DNA of 9,777 nt, taken from positions 1-9,777 of the forward strand of contig JAFCZU010000230.1 in the NCBI GenBank assembly GCA_019314185.1, read 5' to 3'. Below, in pieces: positions 7,225-9,777 of this stretch (position 1 is the stretch's first letter; each line of letters opens with the position of its first letter). Made by a program: the position numbers and the translations under genes. Origin of the DNA: Deltaproteobacteria bacterium (GTDB taxonomy: Bacteria; Desulfobacterota; Desulfobacteria; Desulfobacterales; ETH-SRB1). The notes below the pieces were generated by a model. It was given only the letters and a program-made list of their open reading frames with translations, searched no databases and was not told the origin of the DNA.

Positions 7225-7992
7225 TTACTCAATATTCTTAAATGTGGCATAGAGCGGGAAATGATCTGATGGATAAAGACCGTCAATTGTATCACGGATG
7301 ACCATGCAATCTTGTTTGAAGATTTTTCCGTGATAGAGAATCCAGTCAATATAATCTCCGTTTATATTCCCTGTGAATCCATGATGGGTCCCCGGAAAGG
7401 GTTTTTTAAACGCATTTTTAAAATAACACTCCTTTTCCTCCGGTTTCCGACCATGGCCGGTGAAAATGTTATAGCAGGGACTAAAGGGAATTGCGTTAAA
7501 GTCTCCGACCATAATTACAGGGATGTCACTCGGGAAACGAAGTAACCGCTCCATAATAAGTTTGGCGCTCTTGATCTGGACCGAGGTATCAAAGTCAAAA
7601 TGAGTATTGACACATATGATCATGTGGCTGTCGTTTTTAAACATACCGATAGTGCATTGTCTCGGCCAGAGGCTTTCCCGAAAACGGCTCGGTATTGTGG
7701 GTGTTGGACTCAGAAAGAAATGTTCTCGATAGATGCAGGTCCAGGTTTTTTTATAAAAGATAATGTTGTTTTGCCAGAAGGAGGGTGAAGGACTACGTTT
7801 GCCGATAAAATCGTATTCCGTCAGCAGTTCATTCAGAAAATCTGTCTGGAAATCATTCGCTTCCTGAAGACCGATGAAATCTGCACGATATTTTTCAAAA
7901 AGATAGGGAAAACCCTTTTTGCGGTATTGCCAGCTATTGGGTCCGTCGTCTGCCAATCCAAAACGCAGGTTTAATGTCAAAACAGAGAGCAT
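7225..7992 (-). CDS. Endonuclease/exonuclease/phosphatase (EEP) family hydrolase
   Basis: 255 residues from ATG 7992. The whole DNase I-like EEP fold signature is present: N8 (TLNLRFG), E44 (GLQEAN, metal ligand), H131 (VNTHFD), D164 and N166 (GDFNA), D216 (YIDWIL), and D243-H244 (SDHFPLYA). The metal-dependent phosphodiester or phosphomonoester hydrolase active site is therefore complete. The family includes nucleases, sphingomyelinases and inositol phosphatases, and the substrate cannot be told from sequence. No signal peptide is visible, so it is probably cytoplasmic. A GTG at 8064 would add 24 residues of unconserved-looking sequence. Neither start has a good Shine-Dalgarno site. ATG 7992 is preferred because it begins directly at the first beta strand, as is usual in the family. 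The gene is on the same strand as the binding protein, 109 bases upstream of it. Confidence 0.88.
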   Translation of the reverse strand: MLSVLTLNLRFGLADDGPNSWQYRKKGFPYLFEKYRADFIGLQEANDFQTDFLNELLTEYDFIGKRSPSPSFWQNNIIFYKKTWTCIYREHFFLSPTPTIPSRFRESLWPRQCTIGMFKNDSHMIICVNTHFDFDTSVQIKSAKLIMERLLRFPSDIPVIMVGDFNAIPFSPCYNIFTGHGRKPEEKECYFKNAFKKPFPGTHHGFTGNINGDYIDWILYHGKIFKQDCMVIRDTIDGLYPSDHFPLYATFKNIE

Positions 7993-8076
7993 GGTTATAT
8001 TTTTACATTGAGAACCTGGTTCTTTAGGCCAGGTCAGAGTTTCCGGCCCCGCCTGAAGAATCACTGCAAGAGTTTG

Positions 8077-8196
8077 AAGTGAACTAAAGTTTAAAGTGAG
8101 CTAAAGTTAAGGAATTCTGTCAATTATATAAAAACAGTGGAGCGAAGCGACACCATAACTTTAGGCACTTTAGATCACTTTAGGCACTTTTAACTT
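8077..8196. repeat. Intergenic element of inverted CACTTTAG-like units
   Basis: The left arm (8077-8110) reads, on the minus strand, as AACTTTAG/CTCACTTTA/AACTTTAG/TTCACTT. The right arm (8157-8196) reads on the plus strand AACTTTAGG/CACTTTAGAT/CACTTTAGG/CACTTTT/AACTT. The arms are imperfect inverted copies made of 7-10-base units around a centre with GTGGAGCGAAGCGACACC. The minus strand of the centre also contains TTGACA (8118-8123) and TATAAT (8123-8128), overlapping and not arranged as one promoter. This looks like a dispersed intergenic repeat or non-autonomous (MITE-like) element. It has no coding capacity and fills most of the 8065-8250 gap between the EEP and CYTH genes. Confidence 0.65.
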
Positions 8197-8250
8197 GTAC
8201 AGCTTTAAGTAAAGCAGCACAATGCTGAAGTTGGACTTTTTACGAGACCG

Positions 8251-8862
8251 TCAATGACTATTGGCTTCAATAAGATCAAGATATTTCGCAAGGTCGAACC
8301 TGATATTTATAAAGTTGCTGAATGTGACATCATAAAACGGCAGGTTTGATTTCTGCTTGATCACATCAAATATTGCAAGGTAATTAAGAAGAATTCTTTT
8401 TTTCCACTTAAAGCCGATTTGGGATACCAATTCCTTAATATCTTCCTTTTGACCCTCGATCTCGAGAAAGTTGCCATAGGGCATCGTATCCAGGCAGAGG
8501 TTGGCACTGTTTAATATAAAAGTTTCACGCCATTTTTCGTATACCTGTTCTTCCCGGAACCCCAAAGATTCCAGAATATTTTTCATGGTGGTAAAATCGC
8601 TGACTTCAACTTCCAGCTCTCTTAATATTTTAAATTGATCGTCTTTAACAGGAGGTTCAGATTTAAAAGTAAGGATTGTTTTCGTATCCTGGCGTAGTCG
8701 CAGGAGAGATTTTTTTTGAATCAGACTGTTATCGGAATCGTCAAAGCGTATATTTGTTTCAAAAACCCGTCCCCTGGACACCGCACCGATCTCGATAATC
8801 CGATCACGTATGCGGTCCATATCCGATAAATAAAATTTCACTTCGATTTCCAAGTTTTCCAT
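8251..8862 (-). CDS. CYTH-domain protein (class IV adenylate cyclase / ThTPase superfamily)
   Basis: 203 residues from ATG 8862, chosen because TGGAG lies eight bases upstream and the CYTH motif follows at once. A longer frame to 8961 adds 33 unrelated residues that run over the promoter. The EIEVK motif (E5, E7, K9) is the ExExK signature. Further tunnel residues of the triphosphate-binding barrel are R55 and R57 (LLRLRQ), K67 (LTFKSEP), R81-E82-E84-E86 (RELEVEV), K110 and R112 (YEKWRE), D125, and E134/E136 (FLEIEG). The protein binds triphosphate substrates with divalent metal. It may be a CyaB-type adenylate cyclase, a thiamine triphosphatase or an inorganic triphosphatase, which sequence alone does not resolve. 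A C-terminal part (about 172-203) extends beyond the core barrel. It is divergent from rplM. Confidence 0.9.
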   Translation of the reverse strand: MENLEIEVKFYLSDMDRIRDRIIEIGAVSRGRVFETNIRFDDSDNSLIQKKSLLRLRQDTKTILTFKSEPPVKDDQFKILRELEVEVSDFTTMKNILESLGFREEQVYEKWRETFILNSANLCLDTMPYGNFLEIEGQKEDIKELVSQIGFKWKKRILLNYLAIFDVIKQKSNLPFYDVTFSNFINIRFDLAKYLDLIEANSH

Positions 8863-8896
8863 CGAAACATCTCCATTACATATGCCTGATACTTGG

Positions 8897-8925
8897 TTTA
8901 TATTAGAAATAATTGTTTGTGTCAA
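8897..8925 (-). promoter_or_regulatory. Strong sigma70-type promoter for the CYTH gene
   Basis: On the minus strand TTGACA (8920-8925) and TATAAA (8897-8902) are separated by exactly 17 bases. Start of transcription would be near 8890, giving a leader of about 28 bases before ATG 8862. This placement also supports the shorter CYTH start. Confidence 0.7.
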
Positions 8926-8946
8926 TTTGCCAAGACAATTTTTCCC

Positions 8947-8974
8947 TTGACACAGACACAATTTTTATTTAAAC
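8947..8974 (+). promoter_or_regulatory. Probable promoter of the rplM-rpsI operon
   Basis: A perfect TTGACA at 8947-8952 is followed by the AT-rich block TATTTAAAC (8966-8974). The best -10 candidates are TTTAAA (15-base spacer) or TTAAAC (16-base spacer). It lies 35-60 bases before the GTG of rplM and is divergent from the CYTH promoter. The -35 is clear, the -10 is not. Confidence 0.45.
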
Positions 8975-9008
8975 GTTCAAGGTTCTATATTCAGAGGAGA
9001 AAATCATA

Positions 9009-9443
9009 GTGAAAAAATATACATATAGTGCAAAAGATACCGACAACAAGGGCAAATGGTATGTTGTTGATGCCCGGGATAAGGTTCTGGGAAGAATTGC
9101 CAGTACCATTGCCGCCCGCCTAAGGGGGAAACACAACCCCCTCTTTACACCCCATGTCGACACTGGTGACTGGGTGGTGGTTGTTAATGCGGAGAAGGTT
9201 GCCCTGACGGGTAGAAAATGGCAGAAGAAACAATATTATCGTCACAGTGGTTATATCGGGAGTCTTAAGACGATTACCGCTGAAAAACTTTTGGAAAAAA
9301 GGCCTGAAGATCTTATCCGTTTTGCCGTCAAGGGTATGCTGCCAAAGAACAGACTGGGAAGAAAGCTTTTCAAAAAATTGAAGGTTTATTCGGGTAATCA
9401 GCACCCTCATGAGGCCCAGCAACCGGAAATTCTTGACCTTTAG
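9009..9443 (+). CDS. rplM: 50S ribosomal protein L13
   Basis: 144 residues, the usual length for bacterial L13, an early assembly protein of the large subunit that binds 23S rRNA. Recognisable segments are [18 protein letters not shown] (17-34), [34 protein letters not shown], the signature [21 protein letters not shown] (108-128) and the C-terminal HPHEAQQPE. The start is GTG at 9009, preceded by GAGGAG at 8994-8999. It is followed by rpsI after 38 bases, the conserved bacterial rplM-rpsI operon. Confidence 0.98.
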   Translation: MKKYTYSAKDTDNKGKWYVVDARDKVLGRIASTIAARLRGKHNPLFTPHVDTGDWVVVVNAEKVALTGRKWQKKQYYRHSGYIGSLKTITAEKLLEKRPEDLIRFAVKGMLPKNRLGRKLFKKLKVYSGNQHPHEAQQPEILDL

Positions 9444-9481
9444 AAGAGCAAGTTAAATTTCTTTAAGTATCGGGGAATTAT

Positions 9482-9777
9482 ATGGATAAAGAAAACGTTT
9501 ATTATGCCACGGGAAAACGAAAGAGTGCCATCGCAAGAACCTGGATAATGCCGGGGAACGGGGAAATTACCATTAATGATAGCCCCATGGATGATTATTT
9601 CAAGATTGAGGTGGTAAAAACAATTGTAAAACAGCCCCTTGTTTTGACAAATACTCTTGGATCATTTGATGTAAAAGCCCATGTTACCGGCGGAGGTTTT
9701 TCAGGGCAAGCCGGTGCCATTCGGCATGGCATCACCAAAGCTTTGATGTTGGCTAACCCTGAGCTCAGGAAGGCATT
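9482..9777 (+). CDS. rpsI: 30S ribosomal protein S9 (3' end cut by window)
   Basis: First 98 residues of S9, a small-subunit head protein whose C-terminal tail (not in the window) reaches the P site. Visible are [19 protein letters not shown] (7-25), [14 protein letters not shown], and the family signature [19 protein letters not shown] (70-88). Full-length S9 is about 130 residues, so roughly 30 are missing beyond the window end. ATG 9482 follows a GGGGAA ribosome binding site. It is co-transcribed with rplM. Confidence 0.98.
   Translation, partial: MDKENVYYATGKRKSAIARTWIMPGNGEITINDSPMDDYFKIEVVKTIVKQPLVLTNTLGSFDVKAHVTGGGFSGQAGAIRHGITKALMLANPELRKA

Noticed and set aside
7116..7349. N-terminal extension of the binding protein to 7349.
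   Set aside because: It overlaps the EEP gene, would bury the lipoprotein signal peptide, and the ATG at 7115 has a good ribosome binding site.
4136..8251. Shared 9-mer CGAGACCGT at 4136-4144 and 8243-8251.
   Set aside because: The match is too short in a window of this size and the flanks do not align, so it is not called as a repeat pair.
8969..9422. Minus-strand ORFs across rplM.
   Set aside because: They are antisense shadows of a certain ribosomal protein gene.

Overview
The window looks like a chromosomal segment of a mesophilic Desulfobacterota (deltaproteobacterial, Desulfobacterales-like) genome. This is inferred from the moderate GC, the style of the sensor kinase, the CYTH protein next to rplM-rpsI, and a Zn-ribbon/winged-helix/triple-integrase module of a kind I associate with such genomes. 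No sequence here proves the taxonomy.

Positions 1-4260 (plus strand) hold a mobile module. After an AT-rich leader come a small zinc-ribbon protein (192-623), a winged-helix-like protein (708-1118) and three tightly packed tyrosine recombinases (1121-2148, 2132-3062, 3059-4078). Three consecutive, overlapping, co-oriented tyrosine recombinases are the hallmark of recombinase-in-trio (RIT) elements. The first two recombinases each carry a frameshift, and the third is intact. The right end (4079-4262) is non-coding. It carries a 12-bp perfect inverted repeat and three copies of ATAAGTG.

Positions 4262-7992 (minus strand) read EEP-family hydrolase -> lipoprotein sugar-binding-type protein -> membrane sensor histidine kinase. 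The kinase is broken. Its ATP-binding domain has an out-of-frame deletion that removes the N-box region, and its reading frame then ends exactly where the mobile module begins, inside the G1 (DHGSGI) motif. The rest of the ATPase domain is not visible in the window. The binding protein and kinase probably once formed a ligand-sensing pair, because there is no ABC permease or ATPase nearby.

Positions 8065-8250 are an intergenic repeat built of CACTTTAG-like units in two inverted arms around a 45-base centre.

Positions 8251-9777 are core genome. A CYTH-domain protein (CyaB/ThTPase superfamily, minus strand) has a very good sigma70-type promoter. It is divergent from the ribosomal protein operon rplM (L13) - rpsI (S9, cut by the window end).

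The most interesting part is the RIT-like module with two conserved-looking passenger genes, and its exact junction in the kinase gene. No CRISPR array, tRNA or rRNA was seen.
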